A DNA stretch of 64,000 bases from Streptomyces sp. NBC_01463 (lineage in GTDB: Bacteria > Actinomycetota > Actinomycetes > Streptomycetales > Streptomycetaceae), in the NCBI GenBank assembly GCA_036227345.1, contig CP109468.1, forward strand, positions 6,696,001 through 6,760,000, in the 5' to 3' direction. The position numbers and the translations under genes were made by a program. The notes below the pieces were generated by a model. The model saw nothing but the letters and a program-made list of their open reading frames with translations. It was not told the DNA's origin and did not search any database. Of this stretch, positions 43,142 to 52,431 are shown one piece after another (position 1 is the stretch's first letter; every line of letters begins with the position of its first letter).

Positions 43142-45415
43142 TCAGCGCAGGTTCTCGAACCGCACCACGACGGACTTGCTGGCGGGGGTGTTGCTGGTGT
43201 CCGCGGTGGAGCCGAGGGGGACGAGCACATTGGTCTCGGGGTAGTAGGCGGCGGCGCAGCCGCGGGCGGTGGGGTAGTGGACGACGCGGAAGCCGGGGGC
43301 GCGCCGTTCCACCCCGTCCTTCCATTCGCCGACGAGGTCGGCGTAGGCGCCGTCGGCGAGGCCCAGGGCGGCGGCGTCGTCCGGGTTGACGAGGACGACG
43401 CGGCGGCCGCCCTTGATGCCGCGGTAGCGGTCGTCGAGGCCGTAGATGGTGGTGTTGTACTGGTCGTGGGAGCGCAGCGTCTGCAACAGGAGCCGGCCTT
43501 CGGGGAGTTCGGGGAACTCGACGGGGGCGGCGGTGAAGTTGGCCCGGCCGGTGGCGGTGGGGAAGCGGCGGGAGTCGCGGGGGGCGTGGGGGAGGGTGAA
43601 CCCGCCGGGGTGCGCGACGCGTTGGTTGAAGTTCTCGAAGCCGGGGACGACGCGGGAGATGCGGTCGCGGATCGTCGCGTAGTCCTTCTCGAACTCCTCC
43701 CAGGGGGTGGCGGATCCGGGTCCGAGCACGGCGCGGGCGAGACGGGCGACGATGGCGGGCTCGGAGAGCAGGTGGGGGCTCGCGGGGGTGAGGTTGCCGC
43801 GGGAGGCGTGCACCTTGCTCATGGAGTCCTCGACGGTGACGAACTGCTTGCCGCCGGCCTGGACGTCCTTGTCGGTGCGGCCCAGGGTGGGCAGGATCAG
43901 GGCCCGGGTGCCGGTGACGGCGTGGGAGCGGTTGAGCTTCGTCGAGACGTGGACGGTGAGGCGTGCGGTGCGCATCGCGGCCTCGGTGACGTCGGTGTCG
44001 GGGGTGGCGGCGACGAAGTTGCCGCCCATGGCGAAGAAGACCTTGGCGTCGCCGTCGCGCAGGGCCTGGATGGAGCGGACCACGTCGTAGCCGTGGTGCC
44101 GCGGTGAGGTGATGGAGAACTCCTTGTCGAGGGCGTCGAGGAACGCCGTCGACGGCCTCTCGAAGATGCCCATGGTGCGGTCGCCCTGGACGTTGGAGTG
44201 GCCGCGGACGGGGCAGACCCCGGCGCCGGGCCGGCCGATGTTGCCGCGCAGCAGGAGGAAGTTGACGACTTCCCGGATGGTCGGCACGGAGTGCTTGTGC
44301 TGGGTGAGGCCCATGGCCCAGCACACGATGGTGCGCCGGGAGGCGAGGACCATGGCGAGGGCCTCCTCGATGGCGGCGCGTTCGAGGCCGGTGGCGGTGA
44401 GGGTCTGATCCCAGTCCGCCTCGGCCGCCGCGGCGGCGAACTCCTCGAAGCCGTGGGTGTGTTCGGCCACGAAGGTCTCGTCGACGGCTCCCTCGGCGGC
44501 GAGGATCATCTTGTTGAGGAGCCGGAAGAGTGCCTGGTCGCCACCTATGCGTATCTGCAGGAACAGGTCGTTGAGGGCCGCCCCCCTGATCATGCCGACG
44601 GGGGTCTGCGGGTTCTTGAAGCGTTCCAGGCCGGCCTCGGGCAGCGGGTTCACCGAGATGATCTTCGCTCCGGCGGACTTGGCCTTCTCCAGGGCGGAGA
44701 GCATCCGGGGGTGGTTGGTGCCCGGGTTCTGCCCGGCGACGATGATCAGGTCGGCGTGGTGGAGGTCCTCCAGGGAGACGGAGCCCTTGCCGACGCCGAT
44801 CGTCTCGGTGAGGGCCGAGCCGGAGGACTCGTGGCACATGTTGGAGCAGTCGGGGAGGTTGTTGGTGCCGAATTCGCGGGCGAACAGCTGGAGCAGGAAC
44901 GCGGCCTCGTTGCTCGTGCGCCCGGAGGTGTAGAAGAGGGCCTCGTCGGGGGAGGCGAGTGCGCCGAGCTCCTCGGCCATGACGGCGAAGGCGCGCTCCC
45001 AGGTCACGGCCTCGTACCGGTCGGCGCCCTCGGGCAGGTACATGGGTTGCGTGATACGCCCCTGCTGGCCGAGCCAGTAGCCGCTGCGGGTGGCGAGATC
45101 GGCGACCGGGTGGGCGGCGAAGAAGTCCGGGGTGACGCGGCGCAGCGTGGCTTCCTCGGCGACGGCCTTGGCGCCGTTCTCGCAGAACTCGGCGGTGTGC
45201 CGCTTGTCGCCCTCGGGCCAGGCGCAGCCGGGGCAGTCGAAGCCGTCCTTCTGGTTGACCTTGAGGAGGGTCTGCGCGGTGCGGCGCACGCCCATCTGCT
45301 GCTGGGCGATGCGCAGGCTGTGGGCGACGGCGGGCAGCCCGGCGGCGGCGTGCGGGGCGGGTGCGACCTGCGGTGCGTCCTGGACCGGGTCTCCGGTGGG
45401 CGGCTTGGTGGCCAT
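43142..45415 (-). CDS. Molybdopterin oxidoreductase, FdhF/YdeP type
   Basis: A 757-aa bis-MGD enzyme related to formate dehydrogenase alpha chains and to E. coli YdeP. Near the N-terminus there is a C-x2-C-x14-C arrangement (CPGCAWPE, then FCENG), one cysteine fewer than the classic [4Fe-4S] site of FdhF. The molybdopterin signatures include FYTSGRTSNEAAFLLQLFAREFGTNN, NMCHESSG (its Cys may be the Mo ligand; no selenocysteine codon) and GHSNVQGDRTMG. No electron-transfer subunit or fdhD is adjacent. The ATG at 45415 (MATKPPTGD) follows AAGGGGAG and is preferred to the longer frame. Reaction unknown. Confidence 0.88.
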   Translation of the reverse strand: MATKPPTGDPVQDAPQVAPAPHAAAGLPAVAHSLRIAQQQMGVRRTAQTLLKVNQKDGFDCPGCAWPEGDKRHTAEFCENGAKAVAEEATLRRVTPDFFAAHPVADLATRSGYWLGQQGRITQPMYLPEGADRYEAVTWERAFAVMAEELGALASPDEALFYTSGRTSNEAAFLLQLFAREFGTNNLPDCSNMCHESSGSALTETIGVGKGSVSLEDLHHADLIIVAGQNPGTNHPRMLSALEKAKSAGAKIISVNPLPEAGLERFKNPQTPVGMIRGAALNDLFLQIRIGGDQALFRLLNKMILAAEGAVDETFVAEHTHGFEEFAAAAAEADWDQTLTATGLERAAIEEALAMVLASRRTIVCWAMGLTQHKHSVPTIREVVNFLLLRGNIGRPGAGVCPVRGHSNVQGDRTMGIFERPSTAFLDALDKEFSITSPRHHGYDVVRSIQALRDGDAKVFFAMGGNFVAATPDTDVTEAAMRTARLTVHVSTKLNRSHAVTGTRALILPTLGRTDKDVQAGGKQFVTVEDSMSKVHASRGNLTPASPHLLSEPAIVARLARAVLGPGSATPWEEFEKDYATIRDRISRVVPGFENFNQRVAHPGGFTLPHAPRDSRRFPTATGRANFTAAPVEFPELPEGRLLLQTLRSHDQYNTTIYGLDDRYRGIKGGRRVVLVNPDDAAALGLADGAYADLVGEWKDGVERRAPGFRVVHYPTARGCAAAYYPETNVLVPLGSTADTSNTPASKSVVVRFENLR

Positions 45416-45582
45416 CGTGCTCCCCTTCGGGCCTGCGGCGGGCCGGGGCGCGGTCCGCGGTGCGTGATTCCTTGTCTCCGATCCTGGCACGCGGCGGGGG
45501 AGGGCCGCCCGGCGAGCCGCCGCAGGACGGCCGGAGACGGCGGCCGGTCCGGATTGTCAGTGGTACGTGGCAGGATCGGGGT

Positions 45583-48294
45583 GTGGCTGAGACGGCATCG
45601 AAGAAGACGGCAGACAACCGACCGCGCCTGCTCCTGATGGACGGGCACTCCCTGGCGTACCGGGCGTTCTTTGCGCTGCCTGCGGAGAATTTCACGACGG
45701 GGGCGGGGCAGCCGACGAACGCGGTCTACGGCTTCGCGTCGATGCTCGCGAACACGCTGCGTGACGAGGCGCCGACGCACTTCGCGGTGGCGTTCGACGT
45801 GTCGCGCAAGACGTGGCGCTCGCAGGAGTTCCCGGAGTACAAGGCGAACCGGTCGAAGACCCCGGACGAGTTCAAGGGCCAGGTCGAGCTGATCGGGGAG
45901 CTGCTCGACGCGATGCACGCCGACCGGTTCGCGGTCGACGGCTTCGAGGCGGACGATGTCATCGCGACGCTGGCCACGCAGGCGGAGGCGGCCGGTTTCG
46001 AGGTCCTGATCGTCACGGGCGACCGGGACTCGTTCCAGCTGATCACGGAGAACGTGACGGTGCTGTACCCGACCAAGGGTGTGTCGGAGCTGACGCGGTT
46101 CACTCCGGAGAAGGTCGAGGAGAAGTACGGCCTCACCCCGCAGCAGTACCCGGACTTCGCGGCGCTGCGCGGTGACCCGTCGGACAACCTTCCGGGCATC
46201 CCCGGGGTCGGCGAGAAGACGGCCGCGAAGTGGATCAACCAGTTCGGTTCGTTCGACGAGCTGGTGGACCGGGCCGAGGAGGTCAAGGGGAAGGCCGGGC
46301 AGAATTTCCGCGACCACCTGGACGCGGTGCGGCTGAACCGGCGGCTGACCGAGATGGTCCGCGACGTGGAACTGCCGAAGACCCCCGCCGATCTGGAGCG
46401 CGCCCCCTACGACCGCACGGCGGTCACCGGGGTGCTCGATGTGCTGGAGATCCGCAACCCGAGCCTGCGTGAGCGGCTGCTCGCGGTGGACCCGGGCAAG
46501 GCGGAGGACGAGGCCCCGGCTCCGGCCGCGGGCATCGAGCTGGACGGTGCGGTGCTGGGGGCCGGCGAGCTCGCTCCGTGGCTGGCCGAGCACGGCGCGC
46601 AGCCGCTCGGCGTCGCCACGGTGGACACCTGGGCGCTCGGCAGCGGCACGGTCACGGAGATCGCGCTCGCCACGGCCGGCGGGGCCGCCGCCTGGTTCGA
46701 CCCGGCGCAGGTCGACGAGGCCGACGAGCAGGCGTTCGCCGCCTGGATCGCGGACGCGTCCCGGCCGAAGGTCATGCACAACGCGAAGAGCGCGATGCGC
46801 GTCTTCCCGGAGCACGGCTGGCGGATCGAGGGCGTGTCGATGGACACCGCGCTCGCCGCGTATCTGGTCAAGCCGGGCCGGCGCTCCTTCGCGCTGGACG
46901 CCCTGGCGGTGGAGTACCTGGGCCGGGAGCTCGCCCCGGCGGCCGCGTCCGACGGCCAGCTGGCGTTCGGTGCGGACGACCAGGCCGAGGCCGACGCCCT
47001 GATGACGCAGGCCCGTGCCGTCCTCGACCTCGGCGACGCGTTCACGACGCGGCTCAAGGAGGTCGGCGCGGCCGAGCTGCTGCACGACATGGAGCTGCCG
47101 ACGTCGATCCTGCTGGCCCGCCTGGAGCGGCACGGCATCGCGGCGGACCGGCCCCATCTGGAGGGCATGGAGCAGCAGTTCGCGGGCGCCGTGCAGCAGG
47201 CGGTGAAGGAGGCGCACGCCGCGGTGGGCCGCGAGTTCAACCTCGGTTCGCCCAAGCAGCTCCAGGAGGTCCTCTTCGGCGAGCTGGGCCTGCCGAAGAC
47301 GAAGAAGACGAAGACCGGGTACACGACGGACGCGGACGCGCTGGCGTGGCTGGCCGCGCAGACCGAGCACGAGCTGCCGGTCATCATGCTGCGCCACCGC
47401 GAGCAGGCGAAGCTGCGGGTCACGGTCGAGGGCCTGGTCAAGACGATCGCCGCGGACGGCCGGATCCACACCACGTTCAACCAGACCGTGGCCGCGACCG
47501 GCCGGCTCTCCTCCACCGACCCCAACCTGCAGAACATCCCCGTCCGCACCGACGAGGGCCGGGCGATCCGCCGGGGCTTCGTCGTCGGCGAGGGCTTCGA
47601 GACGCTGATGACGGCGGACTACAGCCAGATCGAGCTGCGCGTGATGGCGCACCTCTCCGAGGACGCGGGCCTGATCGAGGCGTTCACCTCCGGCGAGGAC
47701 CTGCACACCACGGTCGCCTCGCAGGTCTTCGGTGTCGAGAAGACCGCGGTCGACCCCGAGATGCGGCGCAAGATCAAGGCCATGAGCTACGGGCTGGCGT
47801 ACGGCCTGTCCGCGTTCGGTCTCTCCCAGCAGCTGAACATCGAGGCGGGCGAGGCCCGGGGCCTGATGGACACCTACTTCGAGCGGTTCGGCGGCGTCCG
47901 CGACTATCTGCACCGCGTGGTGGAGGAGGCGCGGGCCACCGGCTACACGGAGACGGTCTTCGGCCGCCGCCGCTATCTGCCGGACCTCAACAGCGACAAC
48001 CGCCAGCGCCGCGAGACGGCCGAGCGGATGGCGCTCAACGCACCGATCCAGGGCACGGCCGCGGACATCGTGAAGGTCGCCATGCTCCACGTCGACCGGG
48101 CACTCACCGAGGCGAAGCTGACGTCACGGATGCTGCTCCAGGTCCACGACGAAATCGTGCTGGAGATCGCCGCGGGTGAGCGGGAGCAGGTGGAGAAGAT
48201 CCTGCGCCACGAGATGGCGACGGCGGTGCAGTTGCGGGCGCCGCTGGATGTGTCGGTCGGCGTGGGCACGGACTGGGAGTCCGCCGCACACTGA
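45583..48294 (+). CDS. polA: DNA polymerase I
   Basis: A 903-aa family A polymerase used for Okazaki fragment processing and repair. The 5'-3' exonuclease domain fills the first 300 residues (LLLMDGHSLAYRAFFAL, EADDVIATLA, GDRDSFQL). The middle 3'-5' exonuclease domain is degenerate: the DxE of exo I reads VDTWA and the exo II Asp is lost (MHNAKSAM). The polymerase domain has motifs A (ADYSQIELRVMAH), B (RRKIKAMSYGLAYG) and C (QVHDEIVLE). The GTG at 45583 (MAETASKK) matches the usual Streptomyces length. It diverges from the molybdopterin gene. Confidence 0.97.
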   Translation: MAETASKKTADNRPRLLLMDGHSLAYRAFFALPAENFTTGAGQPTNAVYGFASMLANTLRDEAPTHFAVAFDVSRKTWRSQEFPEYKANRSKTPDEFKGQVELIGELLDAMHADRFAVDGFEADDVIATLATQAEAAGFEVLIVTGDRDSFQLITENVTVLYPTKGVSELTRFTPEKVEEKYGLTPQQYPDFAALRGDPSDNLPGIPGVGEKTAAKWINQFGSFDELVDRAEEVKGKAGQNFRDHLDAVRLNRRLTEMVRDVELPKTPADLERAPYDRTAVTGVLDVLEIRNPSLRERLLAVDPGKAEDEAPAPAAGIELDGAVLGAGELAPWLAEHGAQPLGVATVDTWALGSGTVTEIALATAGGAAAWFDPAQVDEADEQAFAAWIADASRPKVMHNAKSAMRVFPEHGWRIEGVSMDTALAAYLVKPGRRSFALDALAVEYLGRELAPAAASDGQLAFGADDQAEADALMTQARAVLDLGDAFTTRLKEVGAAELLHDMELPTSILLARLERHGIAADRPHLEGMEQQFAGAVQQAVKEAHAAVGREFNLGSPKQLQEVLFGELGLPKTKKTKTGYTTDADALAWLAAQTEHELPVIMLRHREQAKLRVTVEGLVKTIAADGRIHTTFNQTVAATGRLSSTDPNLQNIPVRTDEGRAIRRGFVVGEGFETLMTADYSQIELRVMAHLSEDAGLIEAFTSGEDLHTTVASQVFGVEKTAVDPEMRRKIKAMSYGLAYGLSAFGLSQQLNIEAGEARGLMDTYFERFGGVRDYLHRVVEEARATGYTETVFGRRRYLPDLNSDNRQRRETAERMALNAPIQGTAADIVKVAMLHVDRALTEAKLTSRMLLQVHDEIVLEIAAGEREQVEKILRHEMATAVQLRAPLDVSVGVGTDWESAAH

Positions 48295-48336
48295 GGCCCG
48301 ATGCGGGGCGGGCGCCCGTCGCCGGGCGCTCCGTCC

Positions 48337-49206
48337 TCAGTCGCCGGTCCGGCTCGTGTCCCGGGCCCGGCCGGCGACGGGGAGTGAGGGTGCCGCGGTG
48401 CCCCGGCCCCGCAGCCGCATCCACACCGCGTACAGCACGAGTCCGGCCGCCAGCCCGGCCCCCGCGCCGAAGCACGCGGTCGGGATGATGTCGAGCGGTG
48501 TGTCGATGTGCCCGAAGTAGGCGTACCAGCGCGCGCAGCGGTGCACGGTGCCCAGCAGGACGCACAGCCCGATGACCGCGGCCGCCCACCACCGCGCCCC
48601 GCGGTCCAGGACCGGTACGGACGCCGGCACCGGCCGGTTCCCGGTCCGGCGCAGCCCCGTCACGGCGAACCACGCGAGCACGGTCAGCGCGAGGGCCGAA
48701 CTGCCGTACTGCACCAGCTGGAACACCGGATATCCGGACACGTCGCGGTCCAGTACGGGCACCAGCCGCACCCCCCACCGGTCGTGGTGGGTGAACGCGT
48801 CCCAGACGACGTGCGTCCCGGCCCCGATGACGGCGGACACCAGGAACCAGCCACCGTCCCGCAGACCGCGCGGCCCCTCCCGCGGGGTGCGCCGCTCGCC
48901 GCGTACCCAGGTGTGCACGCGCCCCTGTTGGCTCGTGGGCAGCAGTGCCACGAGCGGTTCGCGCAGCAGCAGCCACAGCGCCACGGTCGCCGCGGTGATC
49001 ACGACGTCGACGGTGAACACACCCCACCACGCGTGGGTGACCTGCCCGAACTCCATGGCACCCGGGACCGCCGTGTCCGCGTAGTACGTCATGTCGGGGG
49101 CGAACGAGCCGGCGACGAGGGCCGAGGCCAGGAGCGGTCCGCGCCCGGTTCCGTTGCGGCGGATCCCGGGGAGGACGGCGGCGGCGTGGCTGAGCGTGAA
49201 CGGCAT
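48337..49206 (-). CDS. DUF4184-family membrane protein
   Basis: A 289-aa membrane protein with about six hydrophobic segments. It begins MPFTLSHAAAVLP and contains SFAPDMTYY and GAGTHVVWDAFTHHDRWG, with several conserved His and Asp residues near the membrane surface, the pattern of DUF4184 and of the wider YdjM-like metal-dependent hydrolase group. The conserved His/Asp suggest a metal site. No function is known to me. It converges on polA; only 42 bp separate the stops. Confidence 0.85.
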   Translation of the reverse strand: MPFTLSHAAAVLPGIRRNGTGRGPLLASALVAGSFAPDMTYYADTAVPGAMEFGQVTHAWWGVFTVDVVITAATVALWLLLREPLVALLPTSQQGRVHTWVRGERRTPREGPRGLRDGGWFLVSAVIGAGTHVVWDAFTHHDRWGVRLVPVLDRDVSGYPVFQLVQYGSSALALTVLAWFAVTGLRRTGNRPVPASVPVLDRGARWWAAAVIGLCVLLGTVHRCARWYAYFGHIDTPLDIIPTACFGAGAGLAAGLVLYAVWMRLRGRGTAAPSLPVAGRARDTSRTGD

Positions 49207-49392
49207 GGGGGAAGTATGCGGGAGCCGTCTTCACCGGCCCGTCACCCATTGGACAACTTGCGGACCGGAAGGTGAGAAACCGGTAAGAAGCGGTACGGCC
49301 GCTGTGTTCGGGCGGCACAAGTTGCCGTAGGGTCGCCTGAGTCCAGGCGCAGGGGAGCGCGGACAGCCGACGACGGGGAGGGCCCACACGTT

Positions 49393-51105
49393 ATGGCAGC
49401 GCAATTCGGTCGCCGACTTCGCAGAGGGGCGGCCACGACTGCCGTGGCAGCCGCCGCTGTGGCGGCACTCTCCGCATCGCAGGCCCCCGGCTCACCCCTG
49501 GTGGCGTCCGAGGGAGGCGAGCAGCCGGCCGCCGGATCGACGCCCTCGGGCGACGGCGCCGCGTCGGGCAACTCGCCCTACTTCACGGACCTGCCGCCGC
49601 TGAACACGCCCAACAAGCCGGGCACCTCCACCAATCTGCCCGTGACAGGCAGTGCGGAATCGGGCATACCGGCCTCGGTCCTGGCGGCGTACAAGAAGGC
49701 CCAGCAGACCATCGCGGGCACGGACGCCGCCTGCCGGCTGCCGTGGCAGCTCCTCGCCGCGATCGGCAAGGTGGAGTCCGGCCAGGCCCGCGGCGGCCGC
49801 GTCGACGCGCAGGGCACCACGTTCTCCCCGATCCTCGGACCGGCCCTCAACGGCCAGGGCTTCGCCCTGATCAAGGACACCGACAACGGTGTCTACGACG
49901 GCGACTCGACGCACGACCGGGCGGTCGGCCCGATGCAGTTCATCCCGTCGACCTGGGAGACCTGGGGCCAGGACGGCAACGCCGACGGCCGCAGGGACCC
50001 GAACAACATCTACGACGCGGCGCTCGCCGCCGGGCGCTACCTCTGCGCCGGCTCGCGCGACCTGTCGCTCGCCGCCGACCTGGACCGGGCGGTCCTGAGC
50101 TACAACCACTCGGACGAGTATCTGCGTACCGTCCGCACCTGGTTCGACTACTACAACCGCGGCACCCACGAGGTGCCGGACGGTACCGGTGTCCTGCCGG
50201 CCGAGACCGGCACGGGGACCCATCCGGACCTCGGCCCCGGCACCTCGGGCGGCTCCCCGTCGCCGTCCTCCTCGCCGTCCGGATCGCCGACGCCGAACCC
50301 CAAGCCTCCGACGACGCCGACCCCCAAGCCTCCGATGAAGCCGAGCCCCACGCCCACGGACCCGGGCCGTCCGACGACGCCGACGACCCCGACGCCGACG
50401 CCCGAGCCCACGCCGACCCCGGACCTCGCCGCCGTGCAGAACGCGGGCACCGGCGAGCTGACCGCGACGGCGGGCGACGCGTTCGCCGAGCGGATCAAGG
50501 CCCGGGCGAAGAGCAACCTCGGCAAGCCGCTCGCCAAGGTGTCCGTGACCTTCACCGTCGCCGGTGACACGGACGCCGCGTTCGACGGCGGGAAGAAGTC
50601 CGTCACCCTGGCCACCGGGGCCGACGGCACCGTTACCGCGCCGGTGCTGAAGGCGGGCGAGAAGACCGGTGCGTTCACCGTGCGCGCGACGGCCACCGGC
50701 ACCTCGCTGCCCGCCGTCACCTACCAGGCGGCCGTCACCGCCCGGCAGGCCGACGCCATCGCCAGGACGGGCACCGCGAAGCTGACCGCCGTCGCGGGCC
50801 AGACCTTCGCCGACGTCACCGCCAAGGCGACGTTCAAGGGCGCGGCCGCCGACCGGGTCGCCGTCACCGCCACCATGATCACCGACGACGAGAAGCCGGC
50901 GGAGAACGACAAGGGCCCGTACTTCACGGACGACGAGGGGGACCCGGTCCGCACCCTCGCGCTCACCACCGGGGCCGACGGCACGGTCACCCTGCCGAAG
51001 ATCTACGCCGACGGCGCCGCGGGCACGTACAAGCTGCGCCTCACCACCGAGGGCGGCGGCTCGGTCGTCATCGAGCTGACGGTCGAGGCCCCCGCCGCCG
51101 CCTGA
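49393..51105 (+). CDS. Secreted lytic transglycosylase with proline-rich linker and two beta domains
   Basis: A 570-aa cell-wall enzyme. A signal peptide of about 35 residues (Ala-rich after RRLRRG) leads to an MltB-like lytic transglycosylase domain at about 90-265: WQLLAAIGKVESGQ has the catalytic Glu, then AVGPMQFIPSTWETWGQDGNADG and DAALAAGRYLC. Residues about 275-345 are a Pro/Thr/Ser linker able to span the wall. Two similar beta-sandwich-like units follow (about 348-450 and 450-570), each with ATAG/AVAGxTFA and TGADGTVT. It cuts peptidoglycan glycan strands. I looked for a c-di-AMP riboswitch upstream and did not find one. Confidence 0.9.
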   Translation: MAAQFGRRLRRGAATTAVAAAAVAALSASQAPGSPLVASEGGEQPAAGSTPSGDGAASGNSPYFTDLPPLNTPNKPGTSTNLPVTGSAESGIPASVLAAYKKAQQTIAGTDAACRLPWQLLAAIGKVESGQARGGRVDAQGTTFSPILGPALNGQGFALIKDTDNGVYDGDSTHDRAVGPMQFIPSTWETWGQDGNADGRRDPNNIYDAALAAGRYLCAGSRDLSLAADLDRAVLSYNHSDEYLRTVRTWFDYYNRGTHEVPDGTGVLPAETGTGTHPDLGPGTSGGSPSPSSSPSGSPTPNPKPPTTPTPKPPMKPSPTPTDPGRPTTPTTPTPTPEPTPTPDLAAVQNAGTGELTATAGDAFAERIKARAKSNLGKPLAKVSVTFTVAGDTDAAFDGGKKSVTLATGADGTVTAPVLKAGEKTGAFTVRATATGTSLPAVTYQAAVTARQADAIARTGTAKLTAVAGQTFADVTAKATFKGAAADRVAVTATMITDDEKPAENDKGPYFTDDEGDPVRTLALTTGADGTVTLPKIYADGAAGTYKLRLTTEGGGSVVIELTVEAPAAA

Positions 51106-51134
51106 CCCGTCCGCACCAGGGCTCCACACGCCCC

Positions 51135-51173
51135 GAACAGCCCCTTCGCCGGGACCCGGCCAAGGGGCTGTTC
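51135..51173 (+). terminator. Terminator after the transglycosylase gene
   Basis: A perfect 12-bp stem, GAACAGCCCCTT (51135-51146) with AAGGGGCTGTTC (51162-51173), 30 bp past the stop codon. Confidence 0.75.
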
Positions 51174-51256
51174 TACGTGTTCTCATCTCGCGTCCGGGTT
51201 GCTACGGTGCCCCAGCCCTGACGACCCATCAGTTCCGTGCTTCCGGGAGGCCGAGC

Positions 51257-51394
51257 ATGCGTGCCCTAGTCGCCGCCGCCATCGGACTGGCCGCCGCCCT
51301 CGCCCTCGTGCTCACCATCAGTGCGATCGGCGCCCCACCCGGCGAGACCTCACCCAAACCCCTGCTGACCACGGTCCCGGGTCCGAAGAACTAG
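51257..51394 (+). CDS. Small membrane or secreted peptide, SPW_0924-like
   Basis: A 45-aa ORF too short for routine gene finding. It starts at ATG after GGGAGGCCGAGC. Residues 2-25 are a single hydrophobic segment (LVAAAIGLAAALALVLTISA), followed by a Pro-rich tail (GAPPGETSPKPLL) ending PGPKN. It looks like a signal-anchor peptide. The good ribosome-binding site, clean codon use and position 35 bp before the DUF3068 gene support it as real; I recall a family of such peptides named SPW_0924 at this place in Streptomyces. Confidence 0.75.
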   Translation: MRALVAAAIGLAAALALVLTISAIGAPPGETSPKPLLTTVPGPKN

Positions 51395-51429
51395 CCGTCC
51401 GCACCACGGAATGCAGAGGGAGGACCCCC

Positions 51430-52431
51430 ATGCGCCGCCGAGCCAGCCTCGTACTCCTGGCCTTCGCCGTCTTCTTCGCCGCGATGTCACCGCTGCTGCG
51501 CTGGTACGCCTTCCCGCGGCTGGCGAAGATACCGCCGAACCAGTACCAGGAGACGGTGCTGGAGGCGAAGCCCGCGACCCTGCTCAACTACAGCACGCTC
51601 AAGTCCGAGAAGGTCGACAAGATCACCATCGTGCAGACCCTCAAGGGCAATGTGGAGGAGTCCGACAAGATCGAGCGCAGCGCCGGCCGCGACGTCGTCG
51701 TGTGGGACGCGCTCTCCTACATCCAGGGTCCCGACGGCAAGATGGTCTCCAAGATCCCCGAGCGCTACATCTTCGACGCCCACAGCCAGGACCCCGTCCA
51801 CGCCACCGGCGAGTCGGTCGACGGGGACCCGGTCAGCCGCGAGGGCATCGAGTTCAAGTGGCCCTTCCTCACCGAGAAGCGCGACTACGAGTACTTCGAC
51901 GCCCAGACCCGCACCAGCGCGCCCATCCACTACGAGGGCACCCAGAAGTTCCGCGGCCTGGACGTCTACTACTTCGAGCAGACCATCCCGTGGACGAAGG
52001 TCCCGATGCCGAAGACGATGCCGATCAAGGGCATCACCCCGGCGCAGATCGCCAAGACCGGCATGACCCGCTGGTACACCACCAAGCGGATGTTCTGGGT
52101 CGACCCGGTCACCGGGGCGCCGGTCAACGGCGAGGAGGTCCACAAGGAGGAGCTGCGGAACGCGAAGGCGATGGGCATGTCCCAGGACACCGTCACCGTG
52201 TTCGCCGGGCACGTGAAGATGCGCGAGGACTACATCGTCTCGATCACCGACCTGGTCAAGTCCCAGCGCCTGCTGGTCCTGCTGCTGACCTCGTACCTGC
52301 CCTGGGGCTTCCTCGTCCTCGCCGTCCTCCTGCTGGCCCTGTCGCTGTGGCTGGAGGCCCGCTCGCGGCGGCCGGACGAGGCGGAGACGGCCGGGCGCAA
52401 GGAACCGGAACCCGCCCCTACTCCCGCTTGA
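51430..52431 (+). CDS. DUF3068-family membrane-anchored protein
   Basis: A 333-aa protein with a membrane segment at each end: residues about 5-22 and about 283-308 (LVLLLTSYLPWGFLVLAVLLLALSLWL). The large part between them should lie outside the membrane and contains RYTTKRMFWVDPVTGAPVNGEE-type sequence (TRWYTTKRMFWVDPVTG). The family is called porin-associated PorA-like in some actinobacteria; its role in Streptomyces is unknown. GGGAGGACCCCC precedes the ATG. Its last 14 bp overlap the end of the convergent hrpB gene. Confidence 0.88.
   Translation: MRRRASLVLLAFAVFFAAMSPLLRWYAFPRLAKIPPNQYQETVLEAKPATLLNYSTLKSEKVDKITIVQTLKGNVEESDKIERSAGRDVVVWDALSYIQGPDGKMVSKIPERYIFDAHSQDPVHATGESVDGDPVSREGIEFKWPFLTEKRDYEYFDAQTRTSAPIHYEGTQKFRGLDVYYFEQTIPWTKVPMPKTMPIKGITPAQIAKTGMTRWYTTKRMFWVDPVTGAPVNGEEVHKEELRNAKAMGMSQDTVTVFAGHVKMREDYIVSITDLVKSQRLLVLLLTSYLPWGFLVLAVLLLALSLWLEARSRRPDEAETAGRKEPEPAPTPA

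Noticed and set aside
45004..48090. A 1028-aa leftward frame opposite polA
   Set aside because: His/Arg/Leu-rich shadow with no motif; polA on the plus strand has every family signature.
49207..49392. Possible c-di-AMP (ydaO-type) riboswitch before the transglycosylase
   Set aside because: Such switches often precede cell-wall lytic genes in Streptomyces, but the conserved core blocks were not found in this 186-bp gap.
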